A DNA stretch of 64,000 nt from the NCBI RefSeq assembly GCF_000511385.1, contig NC_023140.1:13877-77876 (forward strand). Reading direction: 5' to 3'. Position numbers and translations under genes: made by a program. The notes beneath the pieces were generated by a model. The model searched no databases. It was not told where the DNA came from and saw only the letters and a list, made by a program, of their open reading frames with translations. This document shows, in pieces, positions 35,427 through 45,433 of the stretch; position 1 is the stretch's first letter; each line of letters starts with the position of its first letter. Source of the DNA: Phaeobacter gallaeciensis DSM 26640. GTDB lineage: Bacteria; Pseudomonadota; Alphaproteobacteria; Rhodobacterales; Rhodobacteraceae.

Positions 35427-37877
35427 TTACTCGGCAGCGATGCCAAGCGAGGCTGCGGCACCTTCGCCCGCGTCGAACCGTGACCAGCTGAGGCCCCCAT
35501 CGTAGCGCCAGGCCAGCTGCCCGTGCTCATCCATCGCAATCAAATGCAGCCAGCCATTGTCGAACAGGTCACGCACCTGCGAGTGACGCTCCAGAATCTG
35601 GGTCATGGCCTCACGTGGGGCTTCGATCACCACGGTCAGGCGCAGCGGGTCATGTTGCAGCGCCTCGCCATCATGCACCGACTGCCAAGGCAGGCCGGGT
35701 TTCAGCGCGCCGCCGTTGCCCTCCAGCACGCCGATGCCGCCAGCCACATTGTGCAACAGCTTGTTGCCGCCGCCGAACAGGGCCGGGGCAACGCTGGAGC
35801 CATAATATTGCAGGCTGATCCAGCTGGCGACCACCACCGGCGCGGTCATGATTAGCTCCAGCACGCCGAACCCCTCATCCGCGCGCCAGTCATAGCTGTG
35901 CAGAAAGGACTGCCCGTCCAGCGCCGTGCCCTCGGTCCGGCTGCGTGGCGCCGCGACAAAGGCCCGGCACCCCGCCAGCCCCCATTCGGGGCGTAGCTCA
36001 GCCCAGTCTGACGACCGGCGCAAAATATCGCCGCCCGCCTTGGCGCGGGGCAGCCGGGCGGCGCGCTCACTGCGCGCCAGTGCCCCCGCAGCCTTAACCC
36101 AGCGGCGCAGGCGCGCCAGATCGCGGGCAAGCCGGGTCTCACATCCGGTCGGCAGATCCTGCTCATAGAGCGTCACCTGATCGGTGGTGGTATGATGCAA
36201 CGCCGCCAGAAAAACCGTGTCCTGCGGGATCACGATCCCCACCGCAGTCAGGCCCGCGCGCACCCCGGTGTCATTCAGCAGCTGGGCCAGAAGCCGCGCG
36301 TTCACATCCCCCGCATGACCGCCACAGGCGCCGCAGTGCAGGGCACTGGCGTGGGGGTTGTTGGTCACATCCGCGCCATGGCCTGCCAACAGGACCACCG
36401 GGGCAAAATTATCGGTCAGTGACATCGCCGACAGGATGGTTTTTGCCATCGCGATGCGGCTATCCAGATCCACCGATGGGTCCAGTTGCGGCACCGGATC
36501 GGTGGTTGCGTGACCGCTGATACCAAAGGCGTCGCGCAGCAGCTTGCCCGCATAGACCGGACCCGTCGCCTCAACAAAGGCAAAGGACGAGACTGCCGCC
36601 AGTTTGAACCGCCCCCAGGCCCGTCTGGCCCGCGCCGCATAGCGCCGCGCCAGATCAAGCCTGCCGGGTTCCGCAGCATTGGAACAGACACCCGCTGTCA
36701 GCAGCACTGGCCCCCGGCCTTCGATGACATCGGATCCGGCTGCGTTATGCGCTGTCGCAAGTCCGAAGAACCCGGCAAACCCGATCGTCTCCACACCGCT
36801 GTCCTGCGCCTCCAGCGCGCGGCGAAACACCTCTGAGCGGACATCAATACAGAACGCTGCCTGCACCGCCGGACGCGCAGCCGTACCCTCGGCGCCATCC
36901 TCAGTCACCTGACGCGGGACGGCCGCAAGCGTGGTGGCCAGATGCCGCTGGGCGGCCCGTTCTCCGGCCTCCTGCAGGATCGCGTCGATGATGTGATCGC
37001 GGCTTGGCGTTACCGGGGCTTCATGCTGGGCGATCACAGCCTGCCAGCGTGTCTCAATCGCGTCGCGGTACTGATGAAACAGCGCCTCGTCAAACACCAT
37101 CCGGATCGCCAGCAGCTCCACCGTGGTGGTGTCGCTGCTGCCCTCCAGCTCTGCCTGCCACGACAGATAACGGCCATATTGTGCCCAGCCCTGAAGGGTA
37201 ACCAGCCAGCGATGAAACCCGGTGCCCGCCGCCTCTGAGGTCAGGCCAAGCGTTTCCGAGGCCCGCCCAATCGCGCGCCAATGGGACCGGTTGGTGGCGC
37301 TGACAAAACTGCCAAAGCCGCGCAGCCCGTGGACTTCCGGCGTCAGGTCGCGGGTGGCGAACTGGCGCCACGCAGCATAGGTACCCCCGGTGCGGTCGGG
37401 CTGCCACAGCGCCTGACCCTGATCAAAATGGCTGGTGGCGAAGGCACCGATCCGATCTTCGATAAGGCCGGGCCAGTCGAGCCCGGAGACATCGGCCGCC
37501 AGGTCCGCCACCGTGGGCAGGACCACCGGGTCGCCCGCAGCCTCCGCCGGGGCGAGTGCCGCATGAAGATCCGCCAGCGTCACCCCGCTGAATTGAGCGT
37601 CGGTCCGCGCCAGCGCGGCGCGCAGATCGCTGTCGGTGAGTTCCCCCGCGGCCTGTTTTGCCGCCCAGTGGCTGCGCTGCGGGGTCACCCGGGTGCCCGC
37701 GACCCGCGCCAACCGCGCCGAAGTCACCGCCAGTGGTTCCTCGCTCTGGCCAAGGAATGGGTTCACCGCAACGCTGGCAGTCAGCGGAAACAGCGGCGGG
37801 ATTGCGCGGGAGGCCTGATTGGCGCAGGTGACCAGCTCCAACAGGGCCGCAGGATAGGTTTCGTGCTTCATCAACAT
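35427..37877 (-). CDS. dabA: Inorganic carbon transporter subunit DabA
   Basis: The protein has 816 residues and belongs to the UPF0753/DUF2309 family. DabA is a cytoplasmic, beta-carbonic-anhydrase-like protein. With the membrane partner DabB it hydrates CO2 in one direction and accumulates bicarbonate. The zinc-site residues are visible: Cys343 and Asp345 (CIDVRSE), His500 (GHGADV) and Cys515 (HCGACGG), with the same 15-residue His-Cys spacing as Halothiobacillus DabA. It follows dabB after 18 bases. GGGAGA lies before the ATG. Confidence 0.94.
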   Translation of the reverse strand: MLMKHETYPAALLELVTCANQASRAIPPLFPLTASVAVNPFLGQSEEPLAVTSARLARVAGTRVTPQRSHWAAKQAAGELTDSDLRAALARTDAQFSGVTLADLHAALAPAEAAGDPVVLPTVADLAADVSGLDWPGLIEDRIGAFATSHFDQGQALWQPDRTGGTYAAWRQFATRDLTPEVHGLRGFGSFVSATNRSHWRAIGRASETLGLTSEAAGTGFHRWLVTLQGWAQYGRYLSWQAELEGSSDTTTVELLAIRMVFDEALFHQYRDAIETRWQAVIAQHEAPVTPSRDHIIDAILQEAGERAAQRHLATTLAAVPRQVTEDGAEGTAARPAVQAAFCIDVRSEVFRRALEAQDSGVETIGFAGFFGLATAHNAAGSDVIEGRGPVLLTAGVCSNAAEPGRLDLARRYAARARRAWGRFKLAAVSSFAFVEATGPVYAGKLLRDAFGISGHATTDPVPQLDPSVDLDSRIAMAKTILSAMSLTDNFAPVVLLAGHGADVTNNPHASALHCGACGGHAGDVNARLLAQLLNDTGVRAGLTAVGIVIPQDTVFLAALHHTTTDQVTLYEQDLPTGCETRLARDLARLRRWVKAAGALARSERAARLPRAKAGGDILRRSSDWAELRPEWGLAGCRAFVAAPRSRTEGTALDGQSFLHSYDWRADEGFGVLELIMTAPVVVASWISLQYYGSSVAPALFGGGNKLLHNVAGGIGVLEGNGGALKPGLPWQSVHDGEALQHDPLRLTVVIEAPREAMTQILERHSQVRDLFDNGWLHLIAMDEHGQLAWRYDGGLSWSRFDAGEGAAASLGIAAE

Positions 37878-37895
37878 CGCTTCAATCTCCCGGTT

Positions 37896-39446
37896 TCAGA
37901 GCTGTGTCCGCTTTGACCAGCCACCCAGCAGCCGGTCAAAAATCGCGTTTGCATAAAGCCCGTTGGACAGGTGAACCCGCAGCCCCGCGGCCGCCGGGTG
38001 CATCGCCCAGAGCGGGAAAGTCGCCTGCGCCACGGCCACCGCGCCAAAGCTGACCAGCGCCAGCAGGATCAATGCCCATTCCAGCGGGCCAGGGGCCGGG
38101 GTGGCGGGCAGGGTGCCTGCGGTCAGCTTCAGCGCCGCCAGTTGCAGCAGGAAGTAACTGACCGAGGTCGCAGTGGCATAGATCACCGTGCGCCGGGTCA
38201 GCGCGCCGGGGGCGGCATCGGCCAGCCCCTGTGCCAGAATATAGGCCACACCAAAAATCAGGATCACCCCCAGCGCAATTGCCTGCACCGATTTGCCATC
38301 AAAGCCGAAGATGGCGCCAACCAGTGCATAGATCACAATACCAATGCCAAAGGCTTGCATCACATTGCGCCCGCTCGGCACCGCGACGGGGCCGGGGCGC
38401 CGGATCGCGGCGACATTGGCCACCGCCTCACCGGCGCTGAGAAACGCATGCGCCTTATAGAGCGAATGCGCCACGATATGCAGCAGCGCCAGCGGGAACA
38501 GCGCCAGACCACATTGCATGATCATGAATGCCATCTGCGCGATGGTAGACCAGGCCAGCGAGGTCTTGACCGCCGACTGAGTCAGCATCACCAGCCCGCC
38601 AAACAGCGCCGTAAATCCGCCCAGCATCACCAGCAGCGCCATCACCGCAGGGGCCGCCAGCATCACATCGGCAAAGCGGATCAGCAGGAAGCCCCCGGCG
38701 TTGATCACCCCGGCATGCAGCAATGCAGACACCGGCGTCGGGGCCTCCATCACCTCGGTCAGCCAGCCATGGGTAGGAAACTGCGCCGAGGCGAGTACCG
38801 CCGCGAGCGCGATCAGCACGGCGGCCGTGATTGTCAGCAGATCTGGCGCAGCGGTGGCCAGAATGGTGGCAATATCGCTGGTGCCATAACTCATGATCAG
38901 CAAGAGCGCGGCGATGGCCAGAGACACTTCGCTGGCCCGCGCCACCAAAGCCTTCTTGCGGGCGGCGCGGCGCGCTGTGGTCCGGTCGCGGTAAAATAAC
39001 AGCAGCTGATGCAGACACAGGCTGGTGGCAGTCCAGGCCAGCACCAGCTGCACCAGATTACCCGACATCACCAGAAGCAGAACCGCCGCCAAAGTGGCCG
39101 CCATCCAACCGGTAAAGGCACCCTGCCGCGCCTCGCCATCCATATAGGTGGCGCTGTAACGCAGCACGATCCAGCCAATGAAACTGACCAGGCAGAGCAT
39201 CACGACGCTGACCACATCCAGCCGCACCGACAGCCCGACCCCCAAAAGACCCAGCAGCGGCGAGCTGCCCGGACCCTCCATCATCAGCAAACCCGCCGAC
39301 ATCACCGAGACAACAAAGGCACCAAGCCCCGCATATTCCGCCAGACGCGGCAATGCAGCAGGGCGCAGACCGGGGCTGCGGCGGGCACGGACCGCCACCG
39401 CCAGCAGCAGGGCCGGGGCCAGAAGCGGCAGAAACAGATACAGCAT
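37896..39446 (-). CDS. dabB: Inorganic carbon transporter subunit DabB (NuoL/MrpA-like)
   Basis: The protein has 516 residues from the ATG at 39446, with GAGAG just upstream. It is a hydrophobic protein with about 14 helices, related to the antiporter-like NuoL subunit of complex I (PTPVSALLHAGVINAGGFLLIRF, SLAWSTIAQMAFMIMQCGLALF, HIVAHSLYKAHAFLSAG). The conserved ion-path Lys and Glu neighbourhoods of that family are present. Next to dabA it forms the membrane half of the DIC pump, driven by the cation gradient. Confidence 0.93.
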   Translation of the reverse strand: MLYLFLPLLAPALLLAVAVRARRSPGLRPAALPRLAEYAGLGAFVVSVMSAGLLMMEGPGSSPLLGLLGVGLSVRLDVVSVVMLCLVSFIGWIVLRYSATYMDGEARQGAFTGWMAATLAAVLLLVMSGNLVQLVLAWTATSLCLHQLLLFYRDRTTARRAARKKALVARASEVSLAIAALLLIMSYGTSDIATILATAAPDLLTITAAVLIALAAVLASAQFPTHGWLTEVMEAPTPVSALLHAGVINAGGFLLIRFADVMLAAPAVMALLVMLGGFTALFGGLVMLTQSAVKTSLAWSTIAQMAFMIMQCGLALFPLALLHIVAHSLYKAHAFLSAGEAVANVAAIRRPGPVAVPSGRNVMQAFGIGIVIYALVGAIFGFDGKSVQAIALGVILIFGVAYILAQGLADAAPGALTRRTVIYATATSVSYFLLQLAALKLTAGTLPATPAPGPLEWALILLALVSFGAVAVAQATFPLWAMHPAAAGLRVHLSNGLYANAIFDRLLGGWSKRTQL

Positions 39447-39524
39447 AAGAGGCTCTCCCAATCACAATGCAGCACGCGACGCTGCGTCAGCGAGAGAGCT
39501 ATCGCGGTATGGGTATTAATAAAA

Positions 39525-39562
39525 ATTCATTGTTATGCTGAATTCGTTCTATTAAAACGAAT
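39525..39562. promoter_or_regulatory. LysR-type operator repeats between dabB and its regulator
   Basis: Two overlapping inverted repeats occur: ATTCA-N9-TGAAT (39525-39543) and ATTCGTT-N7-AACGAAT (39542-39562, perfect 7-bp arms). Their arms have the spacing of T-N11-A LysR boxes. The second ends just before the regulator's GTG, which fits autorepression, and the first lies towards dabB. Confidence 0.55.
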
Positions 39563-39564
39563 GA

Positions 39565-40452
39565 GTGCCCCTGAACTATCATCACTTGCGCTATTTCTGG
39601 GCGGTGGCCCATGACGGCAATCTGACCCGCACCGCACAGCGGCTGAACCTGTCGCAATCAGCCCTGTCTGTGCAGATCAAACAGCTGGAGGAGCGGCTGG
39701 GGCACCCCCTGTTTGACCGGCGCGGGCGGCAATTGCATCTGACCGAAGCCGGGCGGATCGCGCTGGATCATGCGGATGCGATTTTTGCCACCGGGCAGGA
39801 GCTGATCGCCACGCTTGAAGACACGGGCCGCAGCCGTCAGGCGCTGCGCGTTGGTGCGCTGGCGACCCTGTCCCGGAACTTTCAGATCGGATTCCTGCGC
39901 CCGATGCTGGCGCGCAGCGATGTTGAGGTGATCCTCAGATCCGGCAGCCCGACCGAACTGCTGGAAGGGCTGGCGACGCTGAACCTTGATCTGGTTCTAA
40001 TGAACCGAGAGCCGCCCAATGACAGCCTGACGCCTTATGAAACCCATCAAATCGCGGATCAGGCGGTCAGCATCGTCGGCACCCCGGACCGGCTGAACCC
40101 GCGCCTGCCCATCCGGGAACTGCTGACCACCCAGCCCTTTGTGCTCCCGACCACCGACACTACGGTGCGGACCGCCTTTGATGCCATGGCCAGTCGCCTG
40201 TCCGTGGTGCCGCAGGTCGCGGCGGAAGTCGACGACATGGCGATGATGCGTCTCTTGGCCCGCGAAGACATCGGCCTGGCGCTGGTGGCCCCGATCGTGG
40301 TGCAGGATGAACTGTCCTCCGGGCGGTTGCTGGAAGCAGAAGAGCACCCCCGCATCCGCGAAACCTTCTATGCCATCACCCTGAGACGCCGCTTCCCGAA
40401 CCCGCTGGTTCAGGAGTTGCTGGCCGTCGGCACCTCCGTTCTGGATGAATGA
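39565..40452 (+). CDS. LysR-family regulator, divergent from dabBA
   Basis: The protein has 295 residues and starts at a GTG. The N-terminal helix-turn-helix reads GNLTRTAQRLNLSQSALSVQ, and the opening LNYHHLRYFWAVAHDG is NhaR-like. A periplasmic-binding-type effector domain follows. It is divergent from dabB with palindromic sites between them, so it most likely controls the carbon pump. The effector may be CO2 limitation, sodium or pH, which cannot be told from sequence. Confidence 0.87.
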   Translation: MPLNYHHLRYFWAVAHDGNLTRTAQRLNLSQSALSVQIKQLEERLGHPLFDRRGRQLHLTEAGRIALDHADAIFATGQELIATLEDTGRSRQALRVGALATLSRNFQIGFLRPMLARSDVEVILRSGSPTELLEGLATLNLDLVLMNREPPNDSLTPYETHQIADQAVSIVGTPDRLNPRLPIRELLTTQPFVLPTTDTTVRTAFDAMASRLSVVPQVAAEVDDMAMMRLLAREDIGLALVAPIVVQDELSSGRLLEAEEHPRIRETFYAITLRRRFPNPLVQELLAVGTSVLDE

Positions 40453-40487
40453 GGCCGCTGACCTGACCAGCAAGATTCCGGCCACCT

Positions 40488-41621
40488 TCAGCGCATCAGC
40501 GCGCGGGCCTCTTGCGGGGGGAGCGGGGCCGGGCGAGGACAGCTGGTGGTGGTCGCGACCCAGGCACGGGTCTCGCCGGCCTTCAGAATGGCCATCATCA
40601 CATCAACCGTATGGGCTGCCAGCTCAATGTCGCAACGATGGGGCCGGTTCTGGGTGACGGCGGCAACCATATCCGCAAGACCGGCAGCGCGGTAATTGGC
40701 CTGACGGCGCCCGTCGGGGCGCGTTTCATTCGGCTGGGCAAAGGGGTGATCACCGGGCGCCAGGGGGGTCAGACCACCATCCCCTTCGCTCATCCTGACC
40801 ACGCCGCCGAAATAATTGGGGTCGGGCAGCTGCAGCGTGCCCTTGGTCCCATAAAGCTCCAAATTGGGATGGCTGCTGGTCCAGACATCCCAGCTGGCCC
40901 CCAAGGTGATGATCGCGCCGGTGTCGAATTCCAGCAGCGCATGGATATTGGTGACGGTGTCGACCGGGATCTCCTCGCCGTGGCGCGGCCCATTGCCGAT
41001 GGTGCGGGTGGGGAAACTGGCCGCCGTCATCGCCGCCACCGATCGCACCGGGCCAAGAAACTGAATGAGATTGGCGATATAATAAGGTCCGAGATCCAGA
41101 ACCGGCCCGCCTCCCGGCTGAAAGAAGAAGTCCGGGTTCGGATGCCAGTGCTCCATCCCGCGCGACATCACATGACAGGTGCCGCCAATCACGCGGCCAA
41201 CCCGTCCCTCATCAATCATGGCGCGGGCCAGTTGATGGGAACCGCCCAGAAATGTATCAGGCGCAGATCCCACACGCAGGCCACGCTGATTAGCCAGATC
41301 CCGCAGGGCAATGGCCTGATCCAGCGTCAGCGCCAGCGGTTTTTCCGAATAGGCGTGTTTGCCTGCCTCCAGAATGCGCCGGGTCAGCGGATAATGCGCC
41401 TCCGGGATGGTGAGATTCACCACCACGTCGATATCTTCAGCCGCCAGGAGACCCTCCACGGTTTCGGCGCGCAGCCCGTGTTCCGCCGCCCGCGCCTGTG
41501 CCGCCTCGGGGTTGATATCTGCCACCGCACAAAGAGTCATCCCGCTGAAAAGAGGGATCATTTTCAGATAGGTGAGAGAGATATTTCCGCATCCGATGAT
41601 GCCAATGCCCAGCTCGTTCAT
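40488..41621 (-). CDS. Gfo/Idh/MocA-family sugar dehydrogenase (left operon)
   Basis: The protein has 377 residues. The nucleotide-binding fold reads GIIGCGNISLTYLK at the start, and the catalytic EKP motif is in SEKPLALTLDQ near residue 95. The C-terminal half is the substrate domain (MEHWHPNPDFFFQPGGGPVLDLGPYY). The family oxidises sugars or inositols with NAD(P). It is the last gene of the ABC importer operon, 9 bases after the isomerase gene. A second, distinct member lies in the right operon. Confidence 0.9.
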   Translation of the reverse strand: MNELGIGIIGCGNISLTYLKMIPLFSGMTLCAVADINPEAAQARAAEHGLRAETVEGLLAAEDIDVVVNLTIPEAHYPLTRRILEAGKHAYSEKPLALTLDQAIALRDLANQRGLRVGSAPDTFLGGSHQLARAMIDEGRVGRVIGGTCHVMSRGMEHWHPNPDFFFQPGGGPVLDLGPYYIANLIQFLGPVRSVAAMTAASFPTRTIGNGPRHGEEIPVDTVTNIHALLEFDTGAIITLGASWDVWTSSHPNLELYGTKGTLQLPDPNYFGGVVRMSEGDGGLTPLAPGDHPFAQPNETRPDGRRQANYRAAGLADMVAAVTQNRPHRCDIELAAHTVDVMMAILKAGETRAWVATTTSCPRPAPLPPQEARALMR

Positions 41622-41630
41622 GGTGACCTC

Positions 41631-42374
41631 TCAGAATGCCTGTACCGTCGCCAGCGACCGACGGGCGCAGCGGCGATGATCACTGGGGTTGTCATGTTCG
41701 ATCACGTAACGATCCACGCCAGCCTTTTGCAGGGCGGCGTGAACTGGGGCCCAGGTGACCGTGCCATGGCCGACATCGGCCCAGCCATCCTCATCCGCGC
41801 AGGCACCGGCCGGCGCGACGTCTTTGATATGGGCAGCGTGGATCTGACCTGCGAAACGCTCCACCATGGCAACCGGGTTGTGACCCGCGCGGGCCGTCCA
41901 GCCCAGATCCAGTTCCAGTTTCAACTCGGGCGAGGCCCCGGCGATGAGATCCAGCGGCATCACCCCAGCGCCCAGATCCACCAACTCAAAATCATGGTTG
42001 TGCCAGCCAAAGACGAATCCGGCCTCCTGCACCGGTCGCCCGGCGGCCACCAGACGGGCGGCAAACGCCTCCCAGCCAGCGCGATCCGCAGGCCGGTCTG
42101 GAGCCTGCAGCATTGGTGCAAAAATCGCCTCGGCGCCCACTACGCGCCCAATTGCGATGGCAGTTTGCGGATCGCGCTCCAGATCGTCCAGCCCGTAATG
42201 CAGCGTCGGCATACTCAGCCCCGCCGCGCGCAGATCCTCGGCCAACGTCGGCACCTGCGCAAACAGCGCGCCATAGCCCTCAACATCTGTGTAGCCAGCC
42301 TCTGTCAGCATGGTGAGTGTGTCAGCCAGCGGCCAGTTGCGCGAGCCATAGAGTTGGTAGGAAATAGCAGTCAT
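41631..42374 (-). CDS. TIM-barrel sugar isomerase/epimerase (left operon)
   Basis: The protein has 247 residues from the ATG at 42374, which has GGAAGGA 6 bases upstream. It is an IolE/AP-endonuclease-2-like barrel (FGWHNHDFELVD, ELDLGWTARAGHNP, AAHIKDVAPAG, YVIEHDNPSD), with the metal-ligand type residues on the barrel face. It likely isomerises, epimerises or cleaves an oxidised sugar. It lies between the importer ATPase and the dehydrogenase. Confidence 0.87.
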   Translation of the reverse strand: MTAISYQLYGSRNWPLADTLTMLTEAGYTDVEGYGALFAQVPTLAEDLRAAGLSMPTLHYGLDDLERDPQTAIAIGRVVGAEAIFAPMLQAPDRPADRAGWEAFAARLVAAGRPVQEAGFVFGWHNHDFELVDLGAGVMPLDLIAGASPELKLELDLGWTARAGHNPVAMVERFAGQIHAAHIKDVAPAGACADEDGWADVGHGTVTWAPVHAALQKAGVDRYVIEHDNPSDHRRCARRSLATVQAF

Positions 42375-42394
42375 AGTAAGTCCTTCCGGCGCCG

Positions 42395-43480
42395 TCACAG
42401 GCGCGCTTCGGTGTTGGGGTCAAAGAGTGAGGCGCGGCCCGTGTCAAAGCCGATGCGCAGCCGGTCGCCTGCCGACACCCGGCTGGCCCCATCCATGCGC
42501 AGGCGGAAATTCTGCGTGCCATGGGTCGCATAGACCAACGTGTCCGACCCCAGCCCCTCGACCAGATCCACCAGCACCTCGGCGGTGGTATCCGCGCGGG
42601 TGATCTGCTCTCCGGTCAGGATATGCTCCGGGCGGATGCCGATTACAGCGGCGCCATGATGCGGCCCGTTCTGGTAGGCGTACCCCTGCATTGGCAGGGC
42701 GAGATCGCCGGCATGGAACACGCCGTCAATCAGCACCCCCTCGATCAGGTTCATGGCCGGGCTGCCGATGAAACCCGCGACATAGAGGTTCTGGGGCTGG
42801 TTATAAATCTCATCCGGGCTGCTCAGCTGCATGATCCGCCCGCCCTTCATGATGGCGATACGGTCCGCCAGTGTCATCGCCTCGACCTGATCATGGGTCA
42901 CATAGATCATGGTGTTGGCCAGCTGCTGATGCAGCCGCTTCAGCTCCACCCGCAGATCGGCGCGCAGCTTGGCATCCAGATTGGACAGCGGTTCATCGAA
43001 CAGGAACACATCCACATCGCGCACCAGCGCCCGCCCGATGGCGACGCGCTGACGTTGCCCGCCCGACAAGGCGGCGGGTTTGCGTTTCAGCAGCGGTTCG
43101 ATCTGCAACACCTCGGCGGCGCGGGCCACGCGTTTGGCGATCTCCGACTTCGGAAGGCGGGCGTTTTTCAGGCCAAAGGAGAGGTTCCCCTCCACCGTCA
43201 TCTGCGGGTAAAGCGCATAGGACTGGAACACCATGCCGATGCCGCGCTCCGACGGTTCCGCCCAGGTGACATTCTGGCCTTGAATGAAGATCTGCCCGTC
43301 GCTGATATCCAGCAGGCCCGCAATACAGTTCAGCAAAGTGGACTTGCCGCAGCCGGATGAGCCGAGCAGCACCAGAAATTCGCCCTGTTCGATATCAAGG
43401 TTCAGCTGATGCAGCACCTGCAGCTCGCCGAAATGGAGGTCCAGGTCGCGGATCTCAACGGAGTGGGTCATAAGTGTCAT
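42395..43480 (-). CDS. Sugar ABC transporter ATPase (MalK/UgpC type)
   Basis: The protein has 361 residues. Walker A GSSGCGKST, signature LSGGQRQRVAIGRALVRD and Walker B VFLFDEPLSNLDAKLR are all present. A C-terminal regulatory OB-type domain of the MalK class follows (IGIRPEHILTGEQ). It energises the two permeases encoded just upstream. It begins close behind the second permease. Confidence 0.93.
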   Translation of the reverse strand: MTLMTHSVEIRDLDLHFGELQVLHQLNLDIEQGEFLVLLGSSGCGKSTLLNCIAGLLDISDGQIFIQGQNVTWAEPSERGIGMVFQSYALYPQMTVEGNLSFGLKNARLPKSEIAKRVARAAEVLQIEPLLKRKPAALSGGQRQRVAIGRALVRDVDVFLFDEPLSNLDAKLRADLRVELKRLHQQLANTMIYVTHDQVEAMTLADRIAIMKGGRIMQLSSPDEIYNQPQNLYVAGFIGSPAMNLIEGVLIDGVFHAGDLALPMQGYAYQNGPHHGAAVIGIRPEHILTGEQITRADTTAEVLVDLVEGLGSDTLVYATHGTQNFRLRMDGASRVSAGDRLRIGFDTGRASLFDPNTEARL

Positions 43481-43486
43481 GAGAGA

Positions 43487-44416
43487 TCAGCCTTTCACAG
43501 CGCCAGCAGCGATGCCGCGCACAAACAGTTTGCCAGAGACGAGGTAGATCACCAGCGGCACCAACCCGGTAAGAAGGGTTGCGGCCATGTTGACGTTATA
43601 TTCCTTCACCCCCTGGACGGAGTTGACGATATTGTTGAGCTGCACTGTCATCGGGTAGGTTTCCGGCTTGGTATAAATCACGCCAAACAGGAAATCGTTC
43701 CAGATCCCAGTGACTTGCAGGATCATGGCCACGACGAAGATCGGGATCGACATTGGCACCATGACGCGCAGGTAGATGCCCCAGAACCCGGCGCCATCCA
43801 CCCGCGCCGCCTTGAAAAGCTCCTCCGGCAGGGAGGCAAAGTAGTTGCGGAACAACAGCGTCAGGATCGGCATGCCAAAGATCGAATGCACCAGCACCAG
43901 CCCCCACAGCGATCCCATCAGCTTCAGCTCGCGCAGGATGATCACAATTGGATAGAGCATGGTCTGATAAGGGATGAAGGCGCCGATGATCAGGATGGTG
44001 AAAAACGTCTCCGACCCTTTGAACCGCCAGTTTGCAAGCGCGTACCCATTGACGCTGGCGATGGCGATGGACAGCGCGACCGACGGCACCAGGATCTTGA
44101 TCGAATTGCCAAATCCCCGGCTCAGCCCATCGCAATTGATGCCGGTGCAGGCCTCCGACCAGGCCTTGACCCAGGGCTGAAACGTGATCTCGACCGGCGG
44201 CGAGAAGATATTGCCGAGCCGGATTTCCGGCATCCCCTTGAGCGAGGTCACAACCATCACGTAGAGCGGCAGCAGATAGTAGAGCGCGATCAGCAGCAGC
44301 GTTCCATAAAGCATGACATTTCGCCGCGAAACCTTCGCCTTTGGCTTGGCACCGCGCGGGCCGTCCAGAATACGGACCGGGGTGGCTTTCGGGGTTTGTG
44401 GGGACAGATCAACCAC
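43487..44416 (-). CDS. Sugar ABC transporter permease, MalG type
   Basis: I start it at a GTG (44416), which has GGAGGG 7 bases upstream and overlaps the previous gene by 8 bases, giving 309 residues. Six membrane helices are visible, and the ATPase-contact loop reads EELFKAARVDGAGFWGIYLRVMVPMS. It ends with the conserved FVRGIAAGAVKG tail of MalG-type CUT1 permeases. Confidence 0.92.
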   Translation of the reverse strand: MVDLSPQTPKATPVRILDGPRGAKPKAKVSRRNVMLYGTLLLIALYYLLPLYVMVVTSLKGMPEIRLGNIFSPPVEITFQPWVKAWSEACTGINCDGLSRGFGNSIKILVPSVALSIAIASVNGYALANWRFKGSETFFTILIIGAFIPYQTMLYPIVIILRELKLMGSLWGLVLVHSIFGMPILTLLFRNYFASLPEELFKAARVDGAGFWGIYLRVMVPMSIPIFVVAMILQVTGIWNDFLFGVIYTKPETYPMTVQLNNIVNSVQGVKEYNVNMAATLLTGLVPLVIYLVSGKLFVRGIAAGAVKG

Positions 44417-45341
44417 GTTTTTTCCCTCCGAATTCCAGATAGGCCCAGGGCACAAGGATGATGATCACCGACAGCAGCATCATGGTGGAGGCGGCAAAGC
44501 CCTGACCCAGATTCTGGGCCTCAAACATGTAGTTGATCACGTATTTCGCGGGCACCTCGGATGAGATGCCGGGACCGCCATTGGTCTGGGCCACCACCAG
44601 ATCGTAGAGCTTGATAATGCCGCTGGCGATGATCACCAGCGCGGTGACAAACACCGGGCGCATCATCGGGATGATCACCCGAACATAGGTCTTCGTCACG
44701 CCGATCCCGTCCACACGGGCGGCTTTCCAGATGTCCTCATCAATGCCGCGCAGCCCCGCCAGCATGATCACCATGACAAAGCCGCTGCCTTGCCACAGCC
44801 CGGCGATCAGCACGCCGAAAATCACCGTTTCCGGGTTGTTCAGCGGATCAAAGGCAAAGCTTTCCCAGCCCCAGCTGCGCACCACATTCTGGATGCCGAA
44901 ATCCGGGTTCAGGATCCATTGCCAGGCCAATCCGGTCACCACAAAAGACAGCGCAAACGGATAGAGAAAGATGGTGCGAAACGCGCCCTCAAAGCGGATC
45001 TTGCGGTCCAGCAGCGCCGCCAGGGTGAAACCGATCGCCATGGTCAGCACCAGCGAGCAGAGGCCATAGATCAACAGGTTTTCGACCGAGATCAGCCAGC
45101 GATTGCTGGACCAGAGCCGCTCATATTGATCAAAACCGACGAATTTCCACTTCGGCAGCAGCCGCGATTTGGTGAAGGAATGCGCAACCGTCCAGGCGGT
45201 GCCGCCCATGAACACCACCAGCGCGGTGAGGATCATCGGCACGGAGGCGATTGTTGCGTTGAGATTGCGCAGCACGCGGGGCGGGCGTGGCCGGGCCGCG
45301 GGGCTGCGCCCGCTGCGGCCGGTTGGAGGGGCTAGTGTCAT
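44409..45341 (-). CDS. Sugar ABC transporter permease, MalF type
   Basis: The protein has 310 residues and six helices. The EAA loop reads DEDIWKAARVDGIGVTKTYVRVIIPMM. It opens with a Pro/Arg-rich cytosolic leader. It forms the importer channel with the MalG-type permease. It lies 92 bases after the binding-protein gene. Confidence 0.92.
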   Translation of the reverse strand: MTLAPPTGRSGRSPAARPRPPRVLRNLNATIASVPMILTALVVFMGGTAWTVAHSFTKSRLLPKWKFVGFDQYERLWSSNRWLISVENLLIYGLCSLVLTMAIGFTLAALLDRKIRFEGAFRTIFLYPFALSFVVTGLAWQWILNPDFGIQNVVRSWGWESFAFDPLNNPETVIFGVLIAGLWQGSGFVMVIMLAGLRGIDEDIWKAARVDGIGVTKTYVRVIIPMMRPVFVTALVIIASGIIKLYDLVVAQTNGGPGISSEVPAKYVINYMFEAQNLGQGFAASTMMLLSVIIILVPWAYLEFGGKKRG

Positions 45342-45433
45342 GATATGTCTCGTTCTGGATCAGCGCGCCGATCAGGGCAGACGGCAACGCCAACCGGGGC
45401 GCACATCGCGGCGCGCCCCGGCTGAAATGCGGC

